A DNA stretch of 64,000 nucleotides from Gentiana macrophylla (taxonomy: Eukaryota; Streptophyta; Magnoliopsida; Gentianales; Gentianaceae), in contig CM047805.1 in assembly GCA_026214975.1 (NCBI GenBank), forward strand, positions 67,185,383 through 67,249,382, read 5' to 3'. The notes below the pieces were generated by a model. It worked only from the letters and a program-made list of their open reading frames with translations. It ran no database searches and was not told where the DNA came from. The translations under genes and the position numbers were made by a program. Shown here in pieces: positions 1-11,840 of this stretch (position 1 is its first letter; each line of letters begins with the position of its first letter).

Positions 1-500
1 TTTCTTCACCCTTTTCATTCTTCTCGATAGTAATTCCTCCTTTCTTAGGAACTACTTGAGTAGGGGACACCCATTCACTGTCAGCAATTGCAAAAATAAT
101 ACCCATGTCCAAAAGCTTGATAATCTCTTTCTTAATCACTTCTTGCATGTGAGGGTTGAGCCTCCTCTGGGGCTGTCTAACACACTTAGCACCCTCTTCA
201 GTTTTGATCTTGTGCATGCATATGTCAGGAGATATCCCTCTAATGTCTCCCACTTGCCAACCGAAAGCCTTTTCATTCTTCCTTAACACATTCAACAACT
301 TCATTTCTTCTAACCGGGATAACTTGTGAGAGATAATTAAAGGAAGCTTGTCACCTTCTCTCAAGAAAACGTATTTGGTCTTGAGGCAAAGGCTTGCCAA
401 ATCCATGCAGTGGTTCTTCTAAACTAGATTTAAGCTCCCCACTTTTCAACTCAACATCACCGAGTTTACTCGGTGGTCCTACCGCCAAAGCTTCACCATT
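1..500 (-). pseudogene. Pol fragment: PR-RT linker and RT N-terminus, copy A
   Basis: Reverse transcriptase copies the element RNA into DNA. Only the N-terminal part is in the window. It matches the first residues of the intact RT reading frame of copy B (12454-13113), including the conserved VVPKKGG stretch that opens the polymerase domain. The YxDD-type catalytic motif lies outside. From about 150 to 500 the sequence is the linker between protease and RT, with frameshifts. Copies B and C carry the same linker at about 13120-13500 and 23500-23870, so its boundaries come from comparison, not from one open frame. Confidence 0.75.
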
Positions 501-513
501 CAACGAACCTTCA

Positions 514-1201
514 TCAACTTGACTCTAATTGTTCTAGATTCACCCAACCATGATTATTCAGATTCTCCACTAATCGCTCATATTCAGTCTCAACAGCCAT
601 GACTTGCTTTTCCATATAGTCGTTAAAGTCATCTGACATATCCTCAATGGAGAAGCCAGTTGGAAAATCAGAGGGTCTCTGAATAGCTTTAGAGACATTG
701 TAGCTCACCTCCTGATCACCAACTCGTATAGTCACTTTGCCACCATCACAATCAATAAGGGCTCTGGCTGTAGAAAGAAAAGGTGCCGAGTATTAAAGGA
801 ACATTCTCATCATTCTTGATGTCTAGGGCGTACCATCCAATCGGGAAAGTGAATCTATCAATTTGAACTAAAACATCCTTTAATATCCCAGCAGCTTTCT
901 TGGAAGATTTATCAGAGAATTGAAGATTCATGGTTGTGGGTTCTAAAAGATTATCTAAACAAAGCTGTTTACAAACAGACAATGGCATCAGACTAATGGA
1001 TGCACCTAGGTCACATAAAGAATTTGGGAAGACTAAACCTCCCATCAACAACGTGAGCACAAATTTCCCAGGGTCACCCCTCTTGATTGGCAACTCATCA
1101 TAACCAATCACAGAGCAGTTCTCACCAATTAACTGATCCATGTCTTCGAGCTTCTTTTTGGAGGACACAACATCCTTGATGAACTTTGTATACTTAGGCA
1201 T
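514..1201 (-). pseudogene. Aspartic protease of Athila-type pol, copy A
   Basis: The protease cleaves the gag-pol polyprotein. The frame 752-1201 (149 aa) carries the active-site motif CDLGAS and, about 75 residues later, the hydrophobic VPLILG motif that forms the second signature of retroelement aspartic proteases. The next frame, 514-735, continues with TIRVGD and a pol linker. A frameshift separates the two frames near 740-760. Copies B and C differ here mainly where this copy has CAG or CTG, so the shift may be a consensus error and not decay. This is the longest protease reading frame of the three copies. Confidence 0.85.
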
Positions 1202-3262
1202 CTCAACTAAAACATCAGATAATGGAAGATTTACCTCCGAGTATTCTTAAGAAGATTAAGCACTTTCTCATACTTTTGTCTTCATGCAATGAGATGTTAT
1301 TTTTAAGGTGGAAATGGAAGTTTCTTTAAATCATTCTCGAAAACACTTGCTTTGAGGATGAACTAATGACTTTATCTTCCAAATCTTTCCACCTCACCAC
1401 CTTCTCACCTTTCTTGCCAGTCAGGGGATCAGCCACCTGACTTCCACTAAACTCTTCATTTCTCAGGGGATCAGCCACCTGAGTACTATCATCTAGAACC
1501 GGGGGGCATGGATGTACGACTTCCCCTCCTGCCTCATCATTGGCAGGAGGGGTTAGTGGTTTCCCTGGTTCGGGGAACCACTAAGTTGAGTGCCCGATCT
1601 TAAATTCATAGCACTGGCCTCTTCTTTACCATAGGGAATTGTGGGAACTAGATCAGTGCATTGACTTTGATTTAACTCGGTCTGAGCCACTTGACCACCT
1701 TTGGGGTTCTTCTCTGTGAAGCTGGGTAACTGCCCTGAAGGTCTAGAAGCTTTTTGGTCAGCTACTTGCCCGAGCTGCCTTTCAAGATTCTTGATTGAAC
1801 TGAGAAGGAATTGGAAATTATTATCTCGCTCCTTACGATAGGAATCAATTTAGTGTCAAGATTACTAGATTGAGAGGGCCTTGAGAATTCTGAAAGTTTT
1901 GTGGGAAAGATTGGATATACCGACTTTGAAACATAGGATTTGGATTGTTCGGCCGATTCGGTTGAACCTACGATTTTGATTAGGAAAATTCATATTATGG
2001 TTACGATTGAAGTTCGGATTTTGATTAAAACCCTGGTTTTGAAAATTGCTTTGGCCGGAAGAACGATTGTTGAATCTTTGATTTTCTTTGGCCGTTGAAA
2101 GCATTAATTTCAGCGTTACTGCCCACCCATAGGATGTAAACGCAGCGGTATGCCCACATTATCACATGTCGACATGTGATCGACTGAATTGTCACGATTC
2201 TCGGGCGATATTGACTTGATCGCGAGGATGGGAAAAAGCGACACCGACCAACCAAGTGGCGGCCGACAACAACTTTCACACAATAGAACTTGTGAGTTAC
2301 GAGGAAATGGCCCAGTTACGATTCGTAGGATTAGAGGATATTTTGAGAGCTTCCACCTGCTTTGTTGCAAAGCATGGCGATCTGATTTTGCATATTCACC
2401 TCCTCGATCCTAGGTGGAGGAGGTGTGCGGATAGCGTGAGATGAAGGGGTAGTTGTACTTGGAAATATCTTCAAATAAGCGCCATCCTCTTTGAGCGCTT
2501 TTTCTTAAAATGCCCCTCCCGATGAACTATTGACCATACCCCTTGGTGAGCTCGGTCGATCCATCGAAGAAAGTGTTGACTTGCCCTGCAAGTCTAGACC
2601 ATGATGAGGGCATTTCCATGAGAGAGCCTTAAATCTCTTCCAAGCATCAAAGAAAGATTCATTTTCCTTTTGGAAAAATGTGAAGATTTCACTCAAGCAA
2701 TTGAAATTTCATTTTGGATGGTGGAAAATATTGACTCAGGAACTCGTGCTCGAGTGCGGCCAGTTGTTATCGACTCGGCAGCGAGAGAGTTGTACCACTC
2801 TTTCGCTTCCCTCTCAAGGAAAGCGGGAACAATTTCAATTTAATTGCATCCTCATTAACCCCCTTGTATGCGAGTTGTACCACATATTTCTAAAAATGTG
2901 TGTACGTGAGTGTGAGGATTCTCAGATTGAAAACCATGAAAGATAGATGCGTGTTGCATCATTTGAATAAGACCTGGTTTAAGTTCAAAGGTTCTGCGCA
3001 GTAATATATTTGGTAAATGACAATTTGGGTTGACTCTGACTTCACCAGGCATGGCATAGTCAGCCAACGTGCGTCTTTCATTCGCAGCCATGATAATGAT
3101 TTCTTCAATCTCCTCTGCTAAATGTCGTTCGAAATCTTGATCGGCCGTGTTCCCCTTGTCAGGAAGAGCCGAAGGACGGACTCTTCGTCTGTTTGGTCTG
3201 ACTATGGTTCGTTCGAGGTCAGGGGTGTAAAGCAGTGGACCTTTCTGACTCCGAGTTTGCAT
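1202..3262 (-). pseudogene. gag of Athila-type element, copy A
   Basis: Gag forms the virus-like particle that packages element RNA. I place the start at the ATG ending at 3262, which begins MQTRSQKGPLLYTP and is conserved in copies B (16226) and C (26564). The first frame (2855-3262, 135 aa) contains the FELKPGLIQMM region typical of Athila gag, then breaks. Later parts lie in other frames: 2505-2696 (FTFFQKENESFFDAWKRF) and an Asn/Phe-rich tail near 1865-2104. I saw no clear CCHC knuckle. Gag and protease appear to form one long polyprotein interrupted by several shifts, many at CAG or CTG sites. Confidence 0.75.
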
Positions 3263-3519
3263 AAACCAGAACCAGAACCAAGCTGTCCGTACGATTTTTT
3301 TTTTTTTTTTTTTTTTTATAACACTCGGTTGACCGAGTATCAGGGTTCGGTCGACCGAAAGAAATTTTTTTTTTTTTTTTTTTAATTTTATATTTTTTAT
3401 TTTATTTTATATGTAAACAGAGAAACTGAGAGCACCTGCCTACAAAAATCAAAACAGAAACGGAAAAATTAATAAAAACTAGACAACCGTACCGGCTCCC
3501 GGCAACGGGCGCAAAAACT
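3263..3519 (-). other. 5' leader of gypsy copy A with poly-T tracts and two palindromes
   Basis: This is the untranslated leader between PBS and the gag start. On the plus strand it holds T-runs at about 3295-3317 and 3365-3383. Between them are two palindromes: CTCGGTTGACCGAG (3324-3337, arms CTCGGT/ACCGAG) and the perfect TTCGGTCGACCGAA (3346-3359). Copy C keeps an eroded version (26580-26660). Copy B has lost the whole leader. Confidence 0.7.
3497..3514 (-). other. Primer binding site (tRNA-Asp type), slightly altered
   Basis: The minus strand reads close to TGGCGCCGTTGCCGGGA, the tRNA-Asp complement used by Athila elements. It lies 5-7 bases from the LTR end. One extra G and a lost C distinguish it from the cleaner copy at 26773-26789. 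Confidence 0.75.
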
Positions 3520-4614
3520 TGTCTCGGATTTTATGCAAAGCAAAATATAACAAGTAATAAAATAAATCCGTTTACCCCAAGTGCGAGGATCGTAGTATAG
3601 CGATTAAAACCGAGTCGATCCACGAGGAATCGGGGTTGGTCTAGTTCTTAATTTTTGAAAGTTTGTCACGGAAAATAAAACAAAAGCAATTAAAAGCGAA
3701 AACAATAAAGCTGGACGAGAGGGTTGTCAATCCAAAGCCAGGAAAGATAATTCTGAACTCGATTAACTAAATTAATTCTATTTTATAACTACAACTCTGA
3801 TAAACTTACTACTGATTACTACGATGAAAGCGAAGCAAAGGCAAAGCACAAAAGCGATTTTTTCTTTAATTAATTTAACAACGAACAAGCAATGATCCAC
3901 CGATTCCACAACACTCAATTTCTTCTCTGGATTATCTTGTAGTGATTTAACGAAAATTGTGATTCACCTATCGAAGGTATGAACTCCTAATCTCTTAGAA
4001 AAGTTCTCCTATCAATCTTTTATCTTTTTTAAAGATTAACGCTTTCATAACAAAGGGATGAAATCTCTCAATTTCGCAATCTAGATATTCAACCTAACAA
4101 CTCTCGTTAATTAGATTAAAGATCCAATCTTTACTATGGTGATCTAAAGTTTAACAACGACTCTCGTCAAACGTTAAACATCAAATAGCAACCATCTCTC
4201 GATATAATTGCATAAAAACGAATAAAGCATAATAAAGATACAACTTTTATTAAAACTTACAAAACAATCCAAAAGTCGAAATCGAGATGTTGATAAGAAT
4301 CGGTGTCACAAGGCTTGTTCCAACGTTCTTTAGCCTCTCATCATCGTGATGATTGCTTGAAATCATTTGATTTCAATTGTTGATTCATAGGTCGTATTCT
4401 CCGAAATAGCTATGACTTTAACAACAACGATATTTTGATAATTTCCCGAGCATTACAACAATACTACGGTATTATTATTTTTTATACATATATATATATA
4501 AGTCTATAAGTATATATATAAGTATATAAGTATATAAGTATATATAGATCTATATATATATATATATTAATACTAAAAAGAAATAAAACAAGAACAATGA
4601 AAGGAAATTAAATT

Positions 4615-4650
<36 letters not shown>

Positions 4651-5254
4651 CTACTACAACAACAAAATAAAAATAAGAACAAGAAAGGAAAGAAAAGAAT
4701 GGCCGAAGGCAAAAGGGGCAATTCATCCTGATGAAGTTAAGCCTATTTATAGGAATTAGCTAGGGCCGGACTGGTCCGGGAAAATGCCGGACTGGGCCGG
4801 ACTAATCATTGCAAATCCTAACCAAATCTTCGGATGATTTGGTATATATTGGATTAAAACTTCTAAAATTCATATCTTGAGTTGTAGACCTCCAAAAATT
4901 GCAAACGAAATGCCAAAATTACGGTCTCGAGAAACTCTACAACTTTCATGAAGGACTCTTCTTCAGAAAACGTCTTCTTGAGTACCTCGTGTTCCTCCGA
5001 GCGTTTTGCGACAATTTTTACGAAATTGAATCAATTAGCCACTTGACCACCATTTGAGTTGTAGAAGTCCGATTGACTTGATTCAAAATCCATTCGAAAG
5101 CTTTCTTGAAGATATACAACTTTTATTAAGGAAACTTCTTCAGAAAATGTCGTTTTGATGAGCCATTTCCATTACGTGTCGTTTTACGACATTTTACTGA
5201 TATGAATCGATTAGCCACTTTGACCATAACTTGAGTTGTAGAACTCCAATTTAA
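3520..5254 (-). repeat. Gypsy LTR, subtype 1, truncated
   Basis: It begins TGTCTCGG directly after the PBS, as do the other gypsy LTRs. It holds AT microsatellites (4490-4650), a minus-strand TATA box (4744-4751), two CCGGAC/GTCCGG dyads (4766-4800) and the start of three ~177 bp repeats (4879, 5056, 5232). Similarity to the other LTRs stops at about 5254 in the third repeat, before the expected CCTTAACA end. In its first half it matches 16234-17120 better than it matches 26796-29208. Confidence 0.8.
4744..4800 (-). promoter_or_regulatory. TATA box and twin dyads of truncated gypsy LTR
   Basis: The minus strand carries TATAAATA at 4744-4751. Upstream of it are a perfect CCGGACTGGTCCGG dyad (4766-4779) and a slightly changed second copy (4787-4800) 21 bp away. 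The same arrangement is perfect at 7081-7137. Confidence 0.55.
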
Positions 5255-5906
5255 CATTATTACGATCTCGAGTACAAATTATAATAAAATTCATTTCTCC
5301 CAAAACAAATTTACCCCGGTTAGAAATCGGATTCCGTTATCACGTTGTTCACACGGCCAATTTTACCCTCGGTTTTCTATCTTTTATTTCAAATCCTGAC
5401 TACGAGGCGTCAATTCATAATTAGATTATGAATTCCTCATAATTAGTAAGTTTACTGTAGTGCTAGTATGGTGAGTCAGGTGTCGAATCCTCAGGGAACT
5501 TGGTAATTTATTTTACGTGTGGTTAAACACCAAAAAGTCATTATTAACTCGAACTAAATCGCAATTTTATCACAGATCACTACTATTCTAGTTAACATAA
5601 AATAAATATGTAATTTAATAGTTATTCTAATATAATATATATAGATATATAAATATATATAGATGTACATAAATTGCAAAATATATATATAGATATAAAT
5701 ATATAGTACCAAGATATTAATAGATAATTTTTAGAGAATGGCCAAAACTTATATAATTGGTTTATACGATCTTTTCGATTAATTGAAATGTGTTCGATCT
5801 CTCCTTTTATTTTAGGTCCAATTGAGTAAGTGAAGCGGTGCACTCTCGAGGTAAACAATTCCTCCTCACACGAGTGTATGAAATTGTCCTATGTCCATTG
5901 TCATCG
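5255..5906. repeat. Unrelated or diverged LTR-like segment between two gypsy LTR pieces
   Basis: This AT-rich segment has no counterpart in the other three LTR copies. Around 5460-5510 it carries TGTCGAATCCTCAGGGAAC, which resembles the conserved TCGATCC..GAGGAATCGGG stretch of the flanking LTRs. It may therefore be a piece of another gypsy LTR. I saw no coding potential and no clear target duplication at its edges. Confidence 0.45.
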
Positions 5907-7080
5907 ACCCAAGATCGAGGATCGTAGTATAGCGATTAAAAACCGAGTCGATCCCGAGGAATCGGGGTTGGTCTAGTTCTTAATTTTTGAAAGTTTGTCA
6001 CGGAAAATAAAACAAAAGCAATTAAAAGCGAAAGCAAATAAGCGGGGCAGAGGGTTGTCAATCCAAAGTCAGGAAAGATAATTACGAACCGAGCTAACTA
6101 AGTTGTATCTATTTTATAACTACAACTACAGTAAACTTACTACAGTTACTACGATTACTGCGATTACTACGATGATAACGAAGCAAGGCAGCACAAACGA
6201 TTTTCTCAATTAATTTAACAACGAACAAGCAATGATCCACCGATTCCCGCAACCCTCAATTTCGACTCTAGATTATCTTGTGGTGATTTAACGAAAATTG
6301 TGATTCACCTATCGAAGGTATGAACTCCTAATTTCTTAGAAAAGTTCGCCTATCAATCTTTTATCTTTCGATTTTAAAGATTAACGCTTTCATAACAAAG
6401 GTGTGAAATCTCTCAATTTCGCAATCTAGATATTCAACCTAACAACTCTCGTTATTTTTAGGTTAAAAATCTAATCTTTACTACGGTGATCTAAAGTTTA
6501 ACAACGACTCTCGTCAACCGTTTAACATCAAATCGCAACCATCTCTCGATTTAAATTGCTTAACAATATGAACATAATAAAGAAACAAACTTTATTTAAA
6601 ACTCACAAGACATCCAAAAGTCGAAATCGAGATGTTCTTAAGAATCGGTTTCATGAGGCATTGTTAAGCGTCTTTAGCCTCTCATCATCGTTTGATTGCT
6701 TGAAATCATTTTGATTTCAATTGTTGATTCATAGACCGTATTCTCCGGAAGCGATTCTGATTTCAACAACAACGATCTTTTGATAATTTACCGAGCATTA
6801 TAACAATACTACGGTATTATTATTTTGGATACATATATATATATATAAGTATATAAGTATATATATAAATATATATATGTATATAGATCTATAGATATAT
6901 GTATATATATTGATACTAAAAAGAAATAAAACAAGAAAAATAAAATGCAAAAGAAAAGAAATTAGATATGTATATATATATATTCTAGTACTACAACAAA
7001 GAAAAAAAAAAAAGAGCAAGAAAGTAAAAGAAAATTGGCCGAAAGAAGCAGGGGCAGCTCTTTTCTGTTGAGATGCGTCC

Positions 7081-7137
7081 TATTTATAGAAATTAGCTAG
7101 GGCCGGACTGGTCCGGGAAAATGCCGGACTGGTCCGG
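7081..7137 (-). promoter_or_regulatory. Gypsy LTR core promoter: TATA box and two perfect dyads
   Basis: TATAAATA on the minus strand (7081-7088) follows two identical dyads CCGGACTGGTCCGG at 7103-7116 and 7124-7137. Their start-to-start spacing is 21 bp, about two helical turns. Each dyad has arms CCGGAC and GTCCGG. No known factor is assigned. Confidence 0.6.
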
Positions 7138-7205
7138 ACTAATCATTGCAAATCCTAACCAAATCTTCGGATGATTTGGTATATATTGGATTAAAACTTC
7201 TAAAA

Positions 7206-7735
7206 TTCATATCTTGAGTTGTAGACCTCCAAAAATTGCAAACGAAATGCCAAAATTACGGTCTCGAGAAACTCTACAACTTTCATGAAGGACTCTTCTT
7301 CAGAAAACGTCTTCTTGAGTACCTCGTGTTCCTCCGAGCGTTTTGCGACAATTTTTACGAAATTGAATCAATTAGCCACTTGACCACCATTTGAGTTGTA
7401 GAAGTCCGATTGACTTGATTCAAAATCCGTTGGAAATCTTTCTTGAAGATATACAACTTTTATTAAGGAAACTTCTTCAGAAAATGTCGTTTTGATGAGC
7501 CATTTCCATTACGTGTCGTTTACGACATTTTCTCGATATGAATCGATTAGCCACTTTGACCATAACTTGAGTTGTAGAACTCCAATTTACGTGATTCAAA
7601 GTGCGTTGGAAAGCTTATGTGAAGATCTACAACTTTCATTAAGAAGTCATCCCCTGAAAATGCCTCTAAGCTAGGTCAAATCTCCGTCGAAAATATGTAA
7701 TGATTTAAGTACTCAGGAAAAACGACCCTTTTGAA
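7206..7735. repeat. Three tandem ~177 bp repeats inside the gypsy LTR
   Basis: The marker GAGTTGTAG recurs at 7216, 7393 and 7569 (spacing 177 and 176). Each unit continues with CTACAACTTT.ATTAAG-like, TCTTCAGAAAA-like and TTAGCCACTT.GACCA-like blocks. Other LTRs carry the same triplet: 4879/5056/5232, 17562/17737/17912 and 28170/28343/28516. The units are diverged from one another but conserved between LTR copies. Confidence 0.8.
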
Positions 7736-8264
7736 CTCGTAAGCTTGTGGCACCTTCTTCTAACCCTCTAAACACATCTTTTAGACTCAAAACATGTCGT
7801 TACGTGGAATCTTGGTCAATGTATAATCCCGCAATGAACCACCAAAATACCAAAGCGTAAATCCGACCACGACACTCCGGTTACTAAACCGGTACAAAAA
7901 CTAGTAAAAACACGATAAAAATACAATATTTTATATAATAACTACTACTAACATATTTAGATGAAACAAAGGAACTAATGACTCGAACTGATATATAAGT
8001 GCTCAAAATCCAAACCTTATCATCTTTTAATCATCTTTTAGATCGAAAATATGTATCTACAAGACATCCAAAACATTGCAAAGTGTAATCACATATAAAA
8101 CCACCGATAAAACACATAAATCAACCACTTTTGCAATTAAACCGTTTAAAACCTCACTTGCTCAATAAATCGATTAAAAGCTCATTTTCTATGCAAATTA
8201 TATAAATGTGGAGGAAATCATTATAAAATGTATCATTAGAAATCGTATAAAATCACCCTTAACA

Positions 8265-10229
8265 ACTCCCCCACACTTAGCTTTTGCTCGTCCCGAGCAA
8301 AATAAAACAAGAATCAAGGCTCGAGAAAAGATAGACACCTCAGCAAATATAGCATATATTCAATAAATCAGAGGTTCACCCTGATGTGTGTGCATAGCCA
8401 TAGAAAACTTCCACTAAGTCCAAACTTGAAAAATTCAAAGCAAACTAGCTAATACCCCCTTTAAGCTAGTAATAAATGATACTTATAAGATGCACCCTAC
8501 AAAACGTGACATATCCCGAAAAGGATAATAGAATGTATCTAGGACCTTTCTGATATACTCAGAGGATAATCCTACAAAGATATATCATCGGTTTATCTTT
8601 GGGGATAAGGTATACGATAACTAAGCCTTTCACCCATGTTCTATTTATTTTTTATTATTTTTTTCATAGAATACTAACATATCCGAACTCATTGCCAAAA
8701 TCGACTATCTTGCAAGTATCATGAGGTGAGATCGAATACATTAATACCTATCTAACTCTTTTTTTCTTCTTCTTTTTTTTCAACACACATCAGAATGAGC
8801 TATTGCCCGTCATAGCAGAATAGGATATTCGAGATATACCCTACCTTACTCAAATCATAAGGCGATTCTTCCGATTGTCGTGAGCTTTGGTCATCATAGT
8901 GGTATAGGACATTCGAGATATGACCTACCGCACTCAAATCATCGACCGACTTCCGACACACACAATTAATTCTATTAAATTCAACTCTCTTTTTTTTTTT
9001 TTTTTTTTTCAAAGCACAATAGTTATGCTTTACTTATCACATTCAAACCTAAGATATTCACGATTATAACATACTTTGGATCTAAACACAAACTATCATA
9101 ATCGTCACGATATATCGTTAGCACTAAGCACATGACTTATAAGATAATCAACTATCACTACTCCAAAGGGTATAGCTTTATATTTTAGCTCATCATTCAC
9201 TATGGCTTGTGAAAAATATATCGGGTGAAACAACCAACTTACTGAACATACGGAATACAGCATCAATGACTATAAAGAACCGAACAAAGATATGCATTGC
9301 TTACTCGGAACTAAAAAAAAAAAAACTAAAAATTTTGAAAAATTTCGCTTTTTTTTTTTTTTTTTTTTGCATAGAATCATAATGAATTAAGCAAATGGTA
9401 GATACACATAACCGACTATTCCTCCCCACACTTAAATCACAAGCGTGTCCTCAAGTTGTGCAGAAAAAAAGAAAAGAACACTTAGTGATTGTAGTCGAAA
9501 GAGGCAGTGCGGAAGTGCTTCAAATCGAGATCGAGAAATGTCTCGAAGCGATGAGATCGTGGACCATCCACCGAAAAGCGACATCGTCAAAGCGCACAAT
9601 CACTATCGCAAATATCACGCACACTTGACAAACACGAAAATATCTCGGGATACGGGGAATATAACATGTTACAGAAAAAATCGATACAAGCACGAGGAAA
9701 TAATCGCTCAGATGGAAAAATCACCATACAGGGAAAACATAGGACATCTAAGCATATACGTATCATAGAGAGTGTCACATGAGCATATATCATAATCAAG
9801 TCTAAATTCATTTTTATTACACACAGTTTTATTAAGGCGGGAAACAAACTAGATCATGAAATGTATGAAAGAGTACTGAGTCTTTTATACCCAGATCCTC
9901 AAGGGTTAAATCATTCTAACAACCTAAGTCCAAGAAATGATGTATTTGAATGTTTTCTTTGTTATACCTCGGGATTTTCGGATAACCACCTAATCGTTCC
10001 CTCTTTAATGATATTCAAAACATTCATCCTGAGACTTAGTTGTACTTAGTGTAAATTTTTCATACAGATTCTACATTTCATTAAGACTAATCTTTATCCA
10101 AATTATTATTATTATTATATATAACTAGATATCTAGGATGCCCCCTAGTGGCGCTTTTGTTTTATGTCGTTGGCTCGACAAAACTTTCATTCAAACTGGG
10201 TCGAAGCCATTTAACTTTCCTCCCGGCCA
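8265..10229 (-). other. 3' noncoding region and polypurine tract of gypsy copy B
   Basis: The purine tract on the minus strand (GTGTGGGGGAG, about 8265-8275) abuts the LTR. The rest has no sustained reading frame. T-runs occur at about 8760-8780, 8989-9009 and 9351-9368, and a second CCCCACACTTAAATCACAA motif at about 9424 echoes the PPT. Short frames here (for example 9395-9628) are not conserved in copy C and are not called as genes. Confidence 0.7.
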
Positions 10230-11755
10230 TTACATCGTGTAAGCTCGATTGTTGGTGTGGTGCAGAAACTTGACATCAACACATGGGGTCAAGTTTCGAT
10301 TCCTTTCCAAACACTTTTAATCCTCCCATTGTAGACTTCTTCTTCTTGATTTTCTCTTCAAGCTGTGTGCTCTCCTTTTAAGTTCTTCCATATCCCAACT
10401 ACCAGCCATAACTTCCTCTAATGAACTCATGCCGTCATCCTCGGAAAACAAGTCGGTGAATATTCGTCAAACTCGATTACTTGATCATACCACACCCGAG
10501 GATGTCGAGGAAATGAACAATCAAAGGTTTCTCTTTGGTTTGTCCGATATAATGCTTGCACCTTTGACCATTCACTCGAGCGGCTGGTCACCATGACCTC
10601 TTAGTTCTAAAACACCTCGGGAATGATTTGCGAGAATTTCAAAGGCCGGACCAGCGTGTCCTTAACTTTCAGAAGCAGATGTAACCTGGAATTGTACAAT
10701 AAAACTTGCTCCCAACTTGAAATTCTCGCTTCTTGATCTTTGCATCATGAAGGAGTTTCATTCTATCCTTGCTAATCCTGGCACTCTCGTAGGCTTGGAG
10801 TCTAAACTCATCTAACTCATGCAGCTGCAGTGATCGATGTTCACCACATGATTGGGTATCGAAGTTTAAGAACTTAGTAGCCCAATCGCCTTATGCTCCA
10901 ACTCAGGCGGCAAGTGGCATGGTTTTCCATATACCATCCCGATAGGGTGATGTACCCATGGGGGTCTTATAGGCGATTCGGTATGCCCATAGCACATCAT
11001 CGATTTGAGACTCCAATCCTTTCTATGACTGTTCACAACTTTTTCCGGGATCCTTTTCAAACTCGATTACTTCTCTCGACACGGCCACTAGTCATAGGGT
11101 GATATGGTGTGCCAATTTTGTGCGGACACCATATTTCTCAAGGACTTTTTCTAGTGGCACATTGCGAAGTGCGTTCCCTCATCACCGATTAAGGCACGGG
11201 GACATCCAAATCTCACGAAGATATTTTCTTGAGAAAGTTCATGACCGTTTGTGGTCATTGCGAGAAGTGGCTTGAGCCTCCACCCATTTTGATCGTAGTC
11301 AACGCAGACTAAGATGTATTTGTTTCCACGGGAAGATGGAAATGGGCCCATAAAATCAATACCCCACATCAAAGACCTCACATTCTAAAATGGGCTTTAA
11401 TGGCATGTCAAAGCGCCTAGTTAGAGCACCGGTTCGTTGGCACCTATCACAAGCCTTGCGAAGGAAACACAATCCTTGAAGATCGTGGGCCAATAGAAAC
11501 GGTGAAAGATTTTAGCAACGGTTTCCAGGGACCAAAGTGACCACCAGTGAGGTCCTTTGTGGCATTGTTTAATGATATCACGTTGCTCGATTCGGGACAC
11601 ATCTTCTCAACAATCCATCTTTCTGATTTTAAAGAGGTAAGGTTCATCCCCACACGAAGGTTTTCAAATCGAGAGAAAAATTTCTTCTTCTCACGATATG
11701 AAAATTCGGATTTAAATCTCGGGAATGCAGGTAGTTGACGATAGAGGCAAACCAT
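10230..11755 (-). pseudogene. Integrase of Athila-type pol, copy B
   Basis: Integrase joins element DNA to the chromosome. Reading leftwards from 11755, the zinc-binding region has GGHFG (11500-11600). The catalytic core follows (11151-11381) with [12 protein letters not shown] carrying the first Asp and a region matching the second Asp (GDEGTHF). The frame 10866-11060 has [16 protein letters not shown], typical after the catalytic Glu. The C-terminal RW.GPFE module is recognisable at about 10600-10760 but broken. The stop is inferred at 10230 from copy C. At least five frameshifts interrupt it. IN directly follows RNase H, as in all gypsy pol genes. Confidence 0.75.
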
Positions 11756-11840
11756 GGAACATCGGAGTGCACTCGTCTATATGCATAACATGCTCAGAGG
11801 AAAGTAAAGGTCTATATCATCGGCTTTCTCTCTTCCTCAT

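Larger units (their letters stand above)
1..3519 (-). mobile_element. Athila-type gypsy internal region A (cut by window start)
   Basis: The minus strand reads leader, gag, protease, then the start of RT, and leaves the window at base 1 inside RT. The content is near-identical to 12967-16233 and 23340-26795. Family motifs are a CDLGAS aspartic protease, an Asn-rich gag tail and a PBS complementary to the tRNA-Asp 3' end, as in Athila elements. Most differences from copies B and C lie at CAG or CTG. The RT core, RNase H and IN would be left of the window. Confidence 0.85.
5907..8264 (-). repeat. Gypsy LTR, subtype 2, lacking its first ~55 bp
   Basis: The sequence matches 26796-29208 from about 26850 onward and ends CCTTAACA immediately before the polypurine tract of copy B. 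It is therefore the 3' LTR of element B. TATA box, dyads and three full ~177 bp repeats are present. The first bases (TGTCTCGG and the following ~50) are missing at the junction with the foreign segment at 5906. Confidence 0.8.

Noticed and set aside
4480..4650. AT dinucleotide tracts as a possible origin or scaffold site
   Set aside because: They recur at the same place in every gypsy LTR, so they are part of the repeat and not a separate element.
6798..7019. Tyr/Ile-rich ORF (also at 17143-17364)
   Set aside because: It is a translation of the TATATA microsatellite in the gypsy LTR.
9395..9768. Two overlapping plus-strand ORFs in the gypsy 3' region
   Set aside because: They are not conserved in the collinear part of copy C (about 19770-20130) and sit in known noncoding sequence.
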